Positions 20,597 through 30,549 of a DNA stretch of 62,315 nucleotides are shown here, piece by piece. A program made the position numbers and the translations under genes. The stretch's first letter is position 1; each line of letters opens with the position of its first letter. Source of the stretch: Acidimicrobiaceae bacterium (lineage in GTDB: Bacteria > Actinomycetota > Acidimicrobiia > Acidimicrobiales > MedAcidi-G1); assembly GCA_002716285.1 (NCBI GenBank), contig PBAM01000036.1:1-62315 (forward strand), in the 5' to 3' direction. The notes beneath the pieces are model-generated. The model saw only the letters and a program-made list of their open reading frames with translations. It had not been told where the DNA came from and ran no database searches.

Positions 20597-22219
20597 CTAT
20601 GGAGACTGGGCTACATCGCGTGCCCACCCGTAGTCAGCCTTTCCATTGGGTCCACGCTTCAGTTTTTCAACGAAAATCACACTTTTTGGTACCTTATAGC
20701 CAGCCAAACGTTCTTTTACGTCATTTAATAACTCTGCCTCTTCAAGTGTTGCACCTATCTTTATTTCTACGACTGCTGTAACTGCTTGCCCCCAGCGTTC
20801 ATCAGAGATACCCACTACATTGCAATCAACAACTAATGGATTGATTTTCAACGCTTCTTCAACTTCCTCAGGGAAAACTTTCTCACCGCCTGTGTTTATA
20901 CACTCTGAGCCTCTACCTAGAAGTGTGATAGAGCCGTCCTTCTCAACTGATGCCCAATCGCCAGGTATAGACCATCTTCGACCATTAATGGTTGGGAAGG
21001 TTGCTTCTGTTTTTTCCGGATCTTTGTAATACCCAACTGGTAGAGGGTAACCGAGTGCTAGTTTTCCAGTCATATTTGATCCAGGTTCAATTTCCTCACC
21101 ATCTTCTGTAAGAACTCTTGTGTGTTCTCCGAGAAAAAATCTGGCTGTTCCAGTATCTTTCCTTCTTCGCGAGGTAACCTGCTTGCCCATTCCAGTTCCT
21201 TCGCTAGAACCCAAAGCATCCAAAATGGTGCAACTATGAAGATCAAGAAGACGTTCTTTCAAAGGAGCACTAAACATTACACCTGATGACATCACCAAGC
21301 GCAGGGAGGAAATATCCCAGGCAGTGTCGTTCGTGAATGAGTTTTCAAGTTCATCAATCATGGGTCGAGCAAATGCGTCGCCGACAATTGTAAGCATTGT
21401 TATTTTGCACTTTTCTACCATTTCCCAAAGTTCTCTAGGATCAAATGTTCTTGAAGAAAGGGTGGATACTAGACCTCCGTGTGTATGGGTACTCAGAGCA
21501 GTCAGGCTGGATGTTCCGTGCATTAATGGTGCGGCACAAAGTTGTCTTATCTCTTTTCCTTCGCTTGTCACTCTTTTCGCAATGCGGCCCGCCTCTTCAG
21601 AATTTTCTGGAATTTTCTCTCCAAGAGAACGGAAAGTTTCTTCCATTCCGCCAAGAAGTCCAGCATGCGACCACATAACAGCTTTCGGACTGCCGGTTGT
21701 GCCTCCTGTATAAAGAAACCATAGATCATCCCCTGATCTTTCAATACGGGGAAGAGGGTCGTTATTTACAGCTTCTTCGTAGTCGGTAATCCAGTCTTCA
21801 GAGGAACCTTCGCCAATTCGTACAAAAACTTTTAATTTAGGGCATCTTGAACGAACAGAATCAACTCGTTCAGTCAAACTTGAATCAAATAGGACCGCTT
21901 CAGCGTCGGCATTATTTAAAATGTAAGCCAATTCTTCATCCAAATACCGATAATTGACGTTTGCTGGGATCGCCCTAATTTTAAAAGCAGCGAATTGACC
22001 TTCTAAATATTCCGGCCCGTTGTAGCAGTAAAAAGCTACTTTTGAATCACGTTTCAGGCCTTTTTCGGAAAAAGTTTTTGCTAAAGATGCTGAGCGTTTT
22101 TCAAATTCTTCCCAAGATTCTGAGTTTTCACTAGTGGAGATCGCCGTTAGATCCCCTATTTGGTCACTTATTGCTTCCCATGCGGTAGCAATATTTAAAT
22201 TTACATAGGTCGCGGACAC
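20597..22219 (-). CDS. Acyl-CoA synthetase (AMP-dependent, FadD-like)
   Basis: LWFLYTGGTTGSPKAVMWSH; SIPGDWASVEKDGSITLLGRGSECINTGGEKVFPEEVEEAL. Confidence 0.9.
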   Translation of the reverse strand: MSATYVNLNIATAWEAISDQIGDLTAISTSENSESWEEFEKRSASLAKTFSEKGLKRDSKVAFYCYNGPEYLEGQFAAFKIRAIPANVNYRYLDEELAYILNNADAEAVLFDSSLTERVDSVRSRCPKLKVFVRIGEGSSEDWITDYEEAVNNDPLPRIERSGDDLWFLYTGGTTGSPKAVMWSHAGLLGGMEETFRSLGEKIPENSEEAGRIAKRVTSEGKEIRQLCAAPLMHGTSSLTALSTHTHGGLVSTLSSRTFDPRELWEMVEKCKITMLTIVGDAFARPMIDELENSFTNDTAWDISSLRLVMSSGVMFSAPLKERLLDLHSCTILDALGSSEGTGMGKQVTSRRRKDTGTARFFLGEHTRVLTEDGEEIEPGSNMTGKLALGYPLPVGYYKDPEKTEATFPTINGRRWSIPGDWASVEKDGSITLLGRGSECINTGGEKVFPEEVEEALKINPLVVDCNVVGISDERWGQAVTAVVEIKIGATLEEAELLNDVKERLAGYKVPKSVIFVEKLKRGPNGKADYGWARDVAQSP

Positions 22220-22286
22220 ACTTTGAGGTTATCGCGCTCGTTTAATGAGACCTAGCGTGGCCCTAAAGCCCTCTATGATCTATGTA

Positions 22287-23375
22287 ATGGGAAACACTTT
22301 CGGTTCTTTATTTAAAATATCCACGTGGGGTGAAAGCCATGGAGGAGGTGTTGGCGTAGTTATTGATGGCTGCCCTTCTTTGCTTTCTTTGAAGGAAGAT
22401 GACATTCAACGTGACCTTGACCGGAGACGTCCGGGGCAGAGCAAAATCACAACTCAACGTGATGAATCAGACGCTGCAGAAATACTTTCTGGTGTGTTCG
22501 AAGGAAAAACTCTTGGAACCCCTATCGCAATTCTGGTCAGAAATGAAGATGCAAAACCTGACTCATACGACCACTTAAAAGATGTTTATAGGCCGTCACA
22601 TGCTGATTTCACTTATGACGCTAAATACGGCATACGAAACTGGCAAGGTGGGGGACGTTCCAGCGCTCGCGAAACAATAGGGAGAGTGGCAGCTGGTGCT
22701 GTGGCTAGAGCACTTTTAAGCGAATCTACTGACATCGAAGTGCTCGCTTGGGTTTCACAAATTCATGATATAAAAGCAGATGTACGGACCGAGAATGTCA
22801 ATTTCGACGAGATTGAGTCAGAAATCACCCGTTGCCCTGATCGTGATGCTTCAGAGGCAATGATATCTGCAATCACAGAAGCACGAAAAAATGGTGACTC
22901 TCTCGGAGGTATTGTTACCTGTCTAGTGAGGGGTGCTCCTGCGGGTCTTGGGGTTCCTGTTTTCGATCGGGTCGAAGCAGATCTTGCTAAGGCAATGCTT
23001 TCGTTACCTGCTTCAAAGGGTTTTGATATAGGAAGCGGATTCTCCTCAGTAGAAATGACAGGCAGTGAGCATAACGACCAGTTTGAACCTGGTGACTCCA
23101 TGCCAGTTACCACTTCTAACTATTCCGGTGGTGTTCAGGGTGGAATTACGAATGGTTCTGAGATTCTATTTCGCGTAGCGTTCAAACCTACTGCAACAAT
23201 TTCAACCCCTCAAGAAACGGTCGATAACAGCAACAACCCTATAACTCTCGAAGCTAAGGGTAGGCATGACCCCTGTGTTCTGCCGCGGGCTGTACCCATG
23301 GTCGAAGCCATGACTCTTCTTGTACTCGCTGACCACTGGCTAAGAAATCAATCTGCACGAATTGCCGACCAATGA
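22287..23375 (+). CDS. aroC: Chorismate synthase
   Basis: [67 protein letters not shown]. Confidence 0.97.
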   Translation: MGNTFGSLFKISTWGESHGGGVGVVIDGCPSLLSLKEDDIQRDLDRRRPGQSKITTQRDESDAAEILSGVFEGKTLGTPIAILVRNEDAKPDSYDHLKDVYRPSHADFTYDAKYGIRNWQGGGRSSARETIGRVAAGAVARALLSESTDIEVLAWVSQIHDIKADVRTENVNFDEIESEITRCPDRDASEAMISAITEARKNGDSLGGIVTCLVRGAPAGLGVPVFDRVEADLAKAMLSLPASKGFDIGSGFSSVEMTGSEHNDQFEPGDSMPVTTSNYSGGVQGGITNGSEILFRVAFKPTATISTPQETVDNSNNPITLEAKGRHDPCVLPRAVPMVEAMTLLVLADHWLRNQSARIADQ

Positions 23376-23417
23376 GAATTTTTTCGAACTCAGTTAAACT
23401 AAAGAAGGGGGTGTGAA

Positions 23418-24221
23418 ATGAGTAACGATAAAAACGTGGAGGCTTCGCAGCGATTTCAGTCAGATCTGCCTCTAATGCACGAAATGCCTACTTTTGAAAA
23501 CTTCGAAGACGAAAGACAATACAGAAAAGAACGACTAGCGGCGGCTTTTAGAATTTTCGGACGTTACGGCTTTAGCGAAGGTGTAGCCGGACATATAACA
23601 GCAAGAGATCCAGAAGAAACAGAGTGTTTTTGGGTTAATCCGTTTGGAATGAATTTCAGCCACATTTCAGTTTCTGACCTCCTTTTAGTTAGCCATAATG
23701 GTGATGTAATTGAAGGAGATTACGCCGTCAATCAGGCAGCATTCGCCATTCATTCCGGCATTCACATGGAAAGACCTGAGATTACCGCAGCTGCTCATTC
23801 CCATTCTATTTTCGGAAAGGCATTCTCATCGCTTGGAAAAACTCTGGATCCTTTGACGCAAGATAGTTGCATATTCTACAACAACCATGTTTTGTTTGAG
23901 GACTACACAGGAGTGGTACTCGACCCACTTGAAGGTAAAAGAATCGCTGCAGCTCTCGGGCACTGCAAGGCAGCGATACTTAAAAATCACGGACTGTTGA
24001 CTTTGGGAGAAACTGTTGACGAAGCACTTTGGCTTTTTGTAACCATGGAAAGAACTTGCCAGGCACAGCTTCTAGCAGAAGCTGCTGGAACCACTGACCC
24101 TATAGATGACGAAACAGCAACCCTCACCAGTAATCAAGTGGGTAACGCCTTTGCCGGCTGGTTTAGCGCTCAACCTTTATTTGACAAGGTATTGGCCGAT
24201 GAGCCCGACCTACTCGACTAG
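23418..24221 (+). CDS. Class II aldolase/adducin family protein
   Basis: GHITARDPEETECFWVNPFGMNFSHIS, AAAHSHSIFGKAFSSL, ILKNHGLLTLG. Confidence 0.9.
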   Translation: MSNDKNVEASQRFQSDLPLMHEMPTFENFEDERQYRKERLAAAFRIFGRYGFSEGVAGHITARDPEETECFWVNPFGMNFSHISVSDLLLVSHNGDVIEGDYAVNQAAFAIHSGIHMERPEITAAAHSHSIFGKAFSSLGKTLDPLTQDSCIFYNNHVLFEDYTGVVLDPLEGKRIAAALGHCKAAILKNHGLLTLGETVDEALWLFVTMERTCQAQLLAEAAGTTDPIDDETATLTSNQVGNAFAGWFSAQPLFDKVLADEPDLLD

Positions 24222-24227
24222 ATGAGA

Positions 24228-24575
24228 TCAAGCAGCGTCTGAAAGAAAAAGTCTTTCAATATCACTTCTATAAAGAATTCGTATACTCAAGTCTGGTCTT
24301 TGCGCCTGCAACCTTCTAACTTTACGATTCTTTCTTGTTACCAATGACTGTTTAAGAGTCGTAACTTCTAGGTAGAGATTGTGTTCAGGTAGAAAAAAAT
24401 CTGGTGTAAATGCCGATCTTGGTTGACCTTGGGAGTCCCTCTCCAAAACAAAAGTTGTTGGTTCATATTCCCATTCGATTCCATAGAAATCTAACAATCC
24501 AGCAATTCGTTCTTCAGATTCATGAGCAAACGGAGCTGAAGTATTATGATCAGGGAGTTTTCGAAGTTCACTCAT
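24228..24575 (-). CDS. Small PD-(D/E)XK nuclease-like hypothetical protein
   Basis: HESEERIAGLLDFYGIEWEYEPTTF...SAFTPDFFLPEHNLYLEVTTLK has E...PDF-x7-LEV spacing of PD-(D/E)XK cores. Confidence 0.55.
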   Translation of the reverse strand: MSELRKLPDHNTSAPFAHESEERIAGLLDFYGIEWEYEPTTFVLERDSQGQPRSAFTPDFFLPEHNLYLEVTTLKQSLVTRKNRKVRRLQAQRPDLSIRILYRSDIERLFLSDAA

Positions 24576-24605
24576 CGAAGCAACTTCCCCTCCCCTTTAA
24601 AGCCA

Positions 24606-25076
24606 CTATTGACCAATCGCCTTATGATCGATTTCAATACTGGATCTTTCGTCCCCTGGGAAAAGTTCGACAATTCTTGCATCAAGGTCTTCTTTGACGT
24701 CTGCCATCGGCAAAATATTTAACACACCTTGTCCGTTGTGGAGGAGATCAATTATCTCATCTTCTCCACGTTGCAGCATTACAGAAGCTCCTTGAATAAC
24801 CAAATTAACTTGCACTACATCTTCATCAAGTTTTTCTTCAAGGAACGCAAACACTTTTCTAATCAAAGCAAGACGTATTCCTGCATCTATTAGGGCTTTA
24901 ATAGCTTTTAATTTAAGTAAATCTCGGTAGGTGTATCTCCGCCTTGTTCCGCTACCACTGGCGTCAGCAAGAGACGGCCTTATAAGTTCCGTCCTGGCCC
25001 AGTAGTCCAATTGCCTGTATGTGATACCGACAATTTTTCTGGCTTCGTCACCGCTATAACCTTGTTCTTGAACCAT
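24606..25076 (-). CDS. MerR-family transcriptional regulator (Rv1830-like by context)
   Basis: YSGDEARKIVGITYRQLDYWARTELIRPSLADASGSGTRRRYTYRDLLKLKAIKALIDAGI. Confidence 0.85.
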   Translation of the reverse strand: MVQEQGYSGDEARKIVGITYRQLDYWARTELIRPSLADASGSGTRRRYTYRDLLKLKAIKALIDAGIRLALIRKVFAFLEEKLDEDVVQVNLVIQGASVMLQRGEDEIIDLLHNGQGVLNILPMADVKEDLDARIVELFPGDERSSIEIDHKAIGQ

Positions 25077-25222
25077 GTTCTTCCCTCTCTCGCGCGAAAA
25101 ACAGGTTGCATCCTTATATTTCGCTCAGAGAACTACATTGATGTTATTCTACAGGTTAGATCGTAATAAACCCGCGGTCAACAACCCAGTGTCATAAAGA
25201 TACGTTTTTAGGCCAAATTCCT

Positions 25223-25723
25223 TTAACCAGCGAAGTCATCAGGATTGACATTGTCAAGAAACTCGCGAAATTCCTCTACCTGCACATCAGTAATTGGTTC
25301 CTCCTGGTCGGGAGGCGCAACATATCCAGCCTCTTCTAGCACTTCCTCCTCCACGAAAACATCGGCCCCCATACGAACCGCCAATGCTATAGCGTCAGAA
25401 GGTCTTGCAGAAAGCGCATCAACACCTGCGGGTCCCCTGAGGTATATGTCGGAATAAAAAGTCCGGTCACGTAATTGCGTTATAACTACCCTTTCAAGGG
25501 TCGCGGAAAAAGTCTCCATAACCGTGACGAAAAGATCGTGTGTCATGGGCCTAGGTGGTTCTTGTCCGGCAAGAGTTAAACCAATAGCAGTTGCTTCTGG
25601 CAAACCGACAAATATCGGCAGGATCCTCTCGCCTTCTTTTTCACGAAGAAGTATCACAGGTGTATTAGAAGGTAAAACCTGCTGAACTCCAACTACTACC
25701 ATTTCATTCATTGCTGCCTCCAA
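25223..25723 (-). CDS. Bifunctional nuclease family (DUF151/BFN) protein
   Basis: ILREKEGERILPIFVGLPEATAIGLTLAGQEPPRPMTHDL; RPSDAIALAVRMGADVFVEEEVLEEAG. Confidence 0.9.
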   Translation of the reverse strand: MEAAMNEMVVVGVQQVLPSNTPVILLREKEGERILPIFVGLPEATAIGLTLAGQEPPRPMTHDLFVTVMETFSATLERVVITQLRDRTFYSDIYLRGPAGVDALSARPSDAIALAVRMGADVFVEEEVLEEAGYVAPPDQEEPITDVQVEEFREFLDNVNPDDFAG

Positions 25724-25732
25724 AACTGTTAA

Positions 25733-26329
25733 CTAGCATTCAACTGTTTCTTTACCTCGTGCGATTTTTACTATCTCATCTGCCAATTTAGATTCCCCTC
25801 TTGCAAACTCTTCATCGAGAAGCGTCTGATTCGCTGTGACAACTGAAGGGAGATTTCTAAACATGCCTAGGTGGTCAATTCCATATCCAACGATAAAACC
25901 ATCTTGAAGAACAAAACCGGAATACTCAACCTTGACAGGAAGTATTCTGCGGTCTGAACGGTCAAAAAGTGTGCAAACCCTAACTTCTGATGGTTCATGA
26001 GTCTCCAGATGACGTCTGAGAAAATCTAGTCTAAAACCTGTGTCAACTACGTCTTCAACCAGTAGGACATTGCGATCTGAGACGTCAATTCCTAAATCTC
26101 TTGTGAGTCGGACTCTTCCCGTATTCTCCTCAAAAGAAGTTAAAGCTAGAAAGTCTGTCTCTATTTCATGACTGAGTTTCCTTACTAAATCGGCAAGAAA
26201 AGGCAGGCATCCCTTTAGTACGCCCACAACCACATCCCCTTCACCCATGTAGTCGTCAAGCTCAACAGCCAGTTCCGTAACTCTGACATCAATTTCTTGT
26301 CGGTTTTGTAATAATTTTGGAAAATCCAT
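25733..26329 (-). CDS. hpt: Hypoxanthine phosphoribosyltransferase
   Basis: VVGVLKGCLPFLADLVRKL; VLLVEDVVDTGFRLDFLRRHL (PRPP-binding motif); VGYGIDHLGMFRNLPSV. Confidence 0.9.
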   Translation of the reverse strand: MDFPKLLQNRQEIDVRVTELAVELDDYMGEGDVVVGVLKGCLPFLADLVRKLSHEIETDFLALTSFEENTGRVRLTRDLGIDVSDRNVLLVEDVVDTGFRLDFLRRHLETHEPSEVRVCTLFDRSDRRILPVKVEYSGFVLQDGFIVGYGIDHLGMFRNLPSVVTANQTLLDEEFARGESKLADEIVKIARGKETVEC

Positions 26330-26330
26330 C

Positions 26331-27032
26331 TCACCAAGTTTCTAGTCCATCTAGGGAGAGTTTTAGTAGACACTTGTGAATTTCTCTGCCCAAAACAACG
26401 ACTTCATCCAATTCTCGCTTAGCTTCAGTTCTTGATTCAACATCTCCACTTTTAGTTTTAGCTGAGAATAACTGCTCTATCACTCCTGCTTCTCTTTGAG
26501 CGGCGACTAGATACATGCGTAAATGTCTAGTTTCCATTCCTAGTTCAAAAAGACGTTTCGCAGCCCTTATTGTCAACAAAGAATCACCTTCAAAGATTTC
26601 TTTACTCCCCACTTGTCTGCCCTTAACTACTCCCAACTCGATCAATTCTTGGATTTTCTCGGTTGGAACACCTGAAGCTCTGGACAAGCCATCAATATCT
26701 AGGCTGATTCCTGTAACCACAGGGTCTTTGCCACCTACTACTTTTGAATCCGAAGTATTACTTTCAGCACTCGACTTGAAATCAACACCATTACGCTCTA
26801 GTCGTTCTTTTAGGGTTCTGAGTGGCACAAAATAATCTCTTTGTTGTCTCAGAATCCAAACCAGTTGCTCCAGGTCATCAGTAGAAAACTTTCGGTAACC
26901 TGATTCGGTTCTGAGAGGGCTGATCAACCCTTGGGATTCGAGATAACGAATCTTCGAAACAGTAAGTTCCGGAAACTCTCCAATAAGATTTTCGCAGACT
27001 TGACTTATGTTAAATAGTTCCTGTTCTGACAA
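26331..27032 (-). CDS. MerR-family transcriptional regulator (FtsR/Rv1828-like by context)
   Basis: NISQVCENLIGEFPELTVSKIRYLESQGLISPLRTESGYRKFSTDDLEQLVWILRQQRDYFVPLRTLKERLE. Confidence 0.85.
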   Translation of the reverse strand: MSEQELFNISQVCENLIGEFPELTVSKIRYLESQGLISPLRTESGYRKFSTDDLEQLVWILRQQRDYFVPLRTLKERLERNGVDFKSSAESNTSDSKVVGGKDPVVTGISLDIDGLSRASGVPTEKIQELIELGVVKGRQVGSKEIFEGDSLLTIRAAKRLFELGMETRHLRMYLVAAQREAGVIEQLFSAKTKSGDVESRTEAKRELDEVVVLGREIHKCLLKLSLDGLETW

Positions 27033-27044
27033 ATCAACATTCCA

Positions 27045-27431
27045 TCAGTTCTGAGCAATTCCATGGAAAAAGACGAGTTTAAATCGTCCAATTTGAAGAA
27101 CATCGCCATCTGTTAGTTCCTCAGAGCGAACGAGTTTCGCATTTAGGTAAGTGCCATTTAATGAACCTACGTCGGACACTCTGTAGATGCTTTTATTTCT
27201 TTCAATAACTGCATGTTGTCTTGAGACCGTTACGTCGTCGAGAAAAATGTCAGCGTCCTTTTCTCGTCCTATTGAAATCGACTCGGAATCCAGAGCGTAA
27301 CGGGAACCTGATCTAGGTCCTGACTCAATAACAAGTATCCCTGTGTCTGTTTCAAAAATTTCTCGATCCAAACGGTGTGGAATTTCCGGTTCAATCTCGA
27401 TCGCATCGGTTATTTCATCATCACTAGTAAT
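27045..27431 (-). CDS. FHA-domain protein, GarA/OdhI-like (start uncertain: TTG 27371 or ATT 27431)
   Basis: GSRYALDSESISIGREKDADIFLDDVTVSRQHAVIERNKSIYRVSDVGSLNGTYLN...LQIGRFKLVFF; located between gcvH and a MerR gene. Confidence 0.85.
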   Translation of the reverse strand: MTSDDEITDAIEIEPEIPHRLDREIFETDTGILVIESGPRSGSRYALDSESISIGREKDADIFLDDVTVSRQHAVIERNKSIYRVSDVGSLNGTYLNAKLVRSEELTDGDVLQIGRFKLVFFHGIAQN

Positions 27432-27453
27432 TTCAAATCCTCCATTCCTTTAA

Positions 27454-27837
27454 TTAGCCCTCTAAAAGTGAACGATAAGAATCAGAATCTAAAAGTTCAC
27501 TTATCGGATCTGACCCTTCTCCACTCATTAAACAAATCCATCCCTCTCCATATGGATCTTCATTTACCTTCATAGGATGCAACTCTAAGTCATCATTCAC
27601 CTCGGAAACTCTTCCAGGTAAAGGGGCAGATATTTCTGAAACCGACTTACTCGATTCCACTTCCCCTAAAACTCCTCCCTTTTCTACTAATAGATCAATT
27701 TCCGGAAGATCAACAAAAACAACTTCCCCTAGAGCATCTTGTGCATAATCGGTTATTCCTACGCGAATCAGGCCGTTCTCTTCCATTCGGACCCATTGAT
27801 GGTCTTCAGAATACATAAGGTCGTCTGGGATGTTCAT
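27454..27837 (-). CDS. gcvH: Glycine cleavage system H protein
   Basis: YSEDHQWVRMEENGLIRVGITDYAQDALGEVVFVDLPE; VESSKSVSEISAPLPGRVSEVN (lipoyl Lys). Confidence 0.93.
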   Translation of the reverse strand: MNIPDDLMYSEDHQWVRMEENGLIRVGITDYAQDALGEVVFVDLPEIDLLVEKGGVLGEVESSKSVSEISAPLPGRVSEVNDDLELHPMKVNEDPYGEGWICLMSGEGSDPISELLDSDSYRSLLEG

Positions 27838-27900
27838 AAATTCGAAACTAGCGCCAAAAGCGTCATTTTTATAGCGGAAGCAAGAAATTAATGGATTGGA

Positions 27901-28470
27901 CTACTTTTTGTCACGAGCTTCCTTCAGAGCTTCAGATGCTAGAGGTACGTACATAAACGCAGCTAACCAAGAAATAAATAATCCTGGAATTCCAGAGATA
28001 TAGGCGAGTACGGCAAAAAAATCACTTATAGAAATTGTCGATTCACCCGCTAGGAAAGAAGGCACAGCGAATAGCATCGCAAAAGTTCCTGTTTTACCCC
28101 ACCACAAAACATCAATTCTTCGGGCCCCGATAAGAGCTAATGCAACAGTTGCTCCACCAACAAGCAATTCTCTGCTGAGAGCGAGCAGTGCAAACCAAAG
28201 CGGAATTGAACCATCGATTATAAGTGAAGGAATTGAAACTATGAGCAACAGTCTGTCAGCAGTAGGGTCAAGGATTTTTCCGAGTTCTGAAGTTTGATTA
28301 AACCTCCTAGCTATCCATCCGTCAACCCAGTCCGTAGCTCCGAGTACCGCTAAAAGAATCGCCGCCGCTGACCTATTTTCAGCTCCGAAAAGAATCCATA
28401 CGAAAAGAGGAATGCAAAGAATACGTAGAACGCTTATCAAATTGGGGACGGTGAAAATTCTGTCATTCAT
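27901..28470 (-). CDS. pgsA: CDP-alcohol phosphatidyltransferase (PgsA-like)
   Basis: TVPNLISVLRILCIPLFV; DWVDGWIARRFNQTSELGKILDPTADR (CDP-OH-P motif). Confidence 0.88.
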   Translation of the reverse strand: MNDRIFTVPNLISVLRILCIPLFVWILFGAENRSAAAILLAVLGATDWVDGWIARRFNQTSELGKILDPTADRLLLIVSIPSLIIDGSIPLWFALLALSRELLVGGATVALALIGARRIDVLWWGKTGTFAMLFAVPSFLAGESTISISDFFAVLAYISGIPGLFISWLAAFMYVPLASEALKEARDKK

Positions 28471-28561
28471 AATTTCAATCTACCCATCTTCGAATACAGA
28501 TATCCATATCTCTGCATGGCCGCGTTTGACCAAAGTGGTAATACTTGGAAAGCTAGGCTCC

Positions 28562-28966
28562 ATGTCAACTATTTTCACCAAAATACACGCGGGAGAAATA
28601 CCTGGACACATGCTTTGGGAAGACTCAACGTGTTTCGCGTTTCTCGATATAAGACCGATAAATCGTGGACACACTCTGGTTGTACCTATTCAGGAAATCG
28701 ACATGTGGATCGACTTGCCCGAAGAGACAGCTTCGCATTGCCTTAAAGTCGCAAAATTGATCGGAGAGGCTCAAATGGAGGCATTCAAACCAAAACGTAT
28801 TGGACTAATGATCGCAGGGTTCGAAGTCCCACACGTTCATCTACATGTAATACCAATAAACAATATGAGTCACCTAGATTTTGCTAATGCCAATGCAGAT
28901 ATCTCAAACGATGAACTAACAGAAGATTTAAACCACCTTAAAAACTGTCTTACGAAGACCGATTGA
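28562..28966 (+). CDS. HIT family protein
   Basis: MSTIFTKIHAGEIPGHMLWEDSTCFAFLDIRPINRGHTLVVP; HVHLHVIP triad; start moved to ATG 28562. Confidence 0.93.
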   Translation: MSTIFTKIHAGEIPGHMLWEDSTCFAFLDIRPINRGHTLVVPIQEIDMWIDLPEETASHCLKVAKLIGEAQMEAFKPKRIGLMIAGFEVPHVHLHVIPINNMSHLDFANANADISNDELTEDLNHLKNCLTKTD

Positions 28967-28980
28967 GAAACGATTGAAAA

Positions 28981-30549
28981 TTAATCTGATCCGGGTTTGC
29001 GAATCCAGGTCTGAATACCTTTGGAGTTGTAACGTCTGCCAAATCCGAGTTCCATCATTTTCCCTTCAAATTCAATCAATTCTGCATTAGACCAAGTAAC
29101 AATATTTTCATCAAAAATTACTGCGTCTAAATTCTCAAGTTGTTCACTGTTAGGCAGAAAAGGGGCGTCAGTCTTTAGAACGAAAGCATTTTTACGTTCT
29201 GCAATTTCTGGGTACAAGTTTGCCGGCGCCGCAACACTTGCATCTGGCCCCAGCCAAAAAACTGATGTAACTCTAGCTATATCAGTCTCATCTCTTCTAC
29301 CCCATTCCCAAGGTTTTTCGAATGGAGAGGAAGCTGAATCGCGGATGAAAAAAACAGTCGCCGTTAACAACAGGACGGTTAATATTCTTCGGCCAACAAG
29401 AATTCTGCTAACACCCGTGGACCCCATTTTCATCAGTGCATAGGTTGCTGCAATAAAAACAACGGCTAGTACAGCTACATCTTGCTGGGGATTGCCTAAC
29501 ACTCCAACAGGAACATCAGCTATCAAATAAAAGATGAGCAGAGGAAGCGCTGGCAAAATATAACGCAAATGTATAAGTGGCAAAAATAGAACTGGAGCAA
29601 TAATCAGAATTATTTGCTCGAAGTTACTCCGCACTAATAAATCCTTAAGTAGACCAAAAGGATCAGACAACATTCCGAAAATCACATCTAAAGAACCCTC
29701 TCCGAAATGTCGAAAAGCGAAAATATGAGGATAATAGCCTGGGCCAATTGAAGGTTGCACCCAGAAAGCCATTAACAGAAACCAAAGTAAGCCAGAAAAG
29801 AAAACTATCCTGCCAGCAAGTTTTCTATTTTCTAAGAAAAAAATCACACCAATCGCCACTACTGCAAGTCCTAAATCTGCTCGTGAAAGCAAGACGAGGA
29901 ACAATAAACCCGAGCTGGTCCACCACTTTTCATAATGACCTGCCAGATAGGCCGCCAGCAAAGCAGGAATAGCTACAGCCTCGGGATGAAAACCGGCGAG
30001 ATTTAGATTATGTATAGACGGATGAAGAGAGTAAGCAAAAGCAAGAACAGCTGCCCCTCCAGTTCTTAAATTCGCGGGACCTCTTGCAATTCGCCATATC
30101 GGCACAACAGCAAGTCCCAATGCGAGAGCTTGGATCGTTAATAGAAACTCTCCTGTTGGGAACAGTCGTGAGACTAACGATATTGGCCAAAATAACCATG
30201 CCGCTTGAAGAGCGAAGATATTTAACCCAAGTTGCGTGACCTCGGGTGATTCTCCCATCTCCATGAGATGAGAAGCCTGTATGTAATAGCCGATTTGCTC
30301 CCCCACACTCAGATCTCTGAATCTTGATAAAGAAAGAAGAGCGAGTGACAAAGTAAGCAGAAAAGCGCCCAGCCACGGAATAACACGATCAGCTATTGGG
30401 GAATCAAAATGAGCTTGCCATCGCAAAAGCGTTATGTCCGCCCTTCTACGGAGGCCGGCCATAGTGCTCGTAACTTGTTCACTAGTGCGTTCGAAACTCT
30501 TAACGCCGAATGCGCCATCTACATCAAAAAGGAACTTTTTCCTATTCAA
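28981..30549 (-). CDS. DUF2079-like integral membrane protein
   Basis: Polytopic membrane protein; EQIGYYIQASHLMEMGESPEVTQLGLNIFALQAAWLFWPISLVSRLFPTGEFLLTIQALALG and NLAGFHPEAVAIPALL. Confidence 0.65.
   Translation of the reverse strand: MNRKKFLFDVDGAFGVKSFERTSEQVTSTMAGLRRRADITLLRWQAHFDSPIADRVIPWLGAFLLTLSLALLSLSRFRDLSVGEQIGYYIQASHLMEMGESPEVTQLGLNIFALQAAWLFWPISLVSRLFPTGEFLLTIQALALGLAVVPIWRIARGPANLRTGGAAVLAFAYSLHPSIHNLNLAGFHPEAVAIPALLAAYLAGHYEKWWTSSGLLFLVLLSRADLGLAVVAIGVIFFLENRKLAGRIVFFSGLLWFLLMAFWVQPSIGPGYYPHIFAFRHFGEGSLDVIFGMLSDPFGLLKDLLVRSNFEQIILIIAPVLFLPLIHLRYILPALPLLIFYLIADVPVGVLGNPQQDVAVLAVVFIAATYALMKMGSTGVSRILVGRRILTVLLLTATVFFIRDSASSPFEKPWEWGRRDETDIARVTSVFWLGPDASVAAPANLYPEIAERKNAFVLKTDAPFLPNSEQLENLDAVIFDENIVTWSNAELIEFEGKMMELGFGRRYNSKGIQTWIRKPGSD

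Noticed and set aside
24228-25076. Nuclease-like gene plus MerR regulator as a toxin-antitoxin or defence system
   Set aside because: The MerR gene belongs to a conserved housekeeping block and no other defence genes are nearby.
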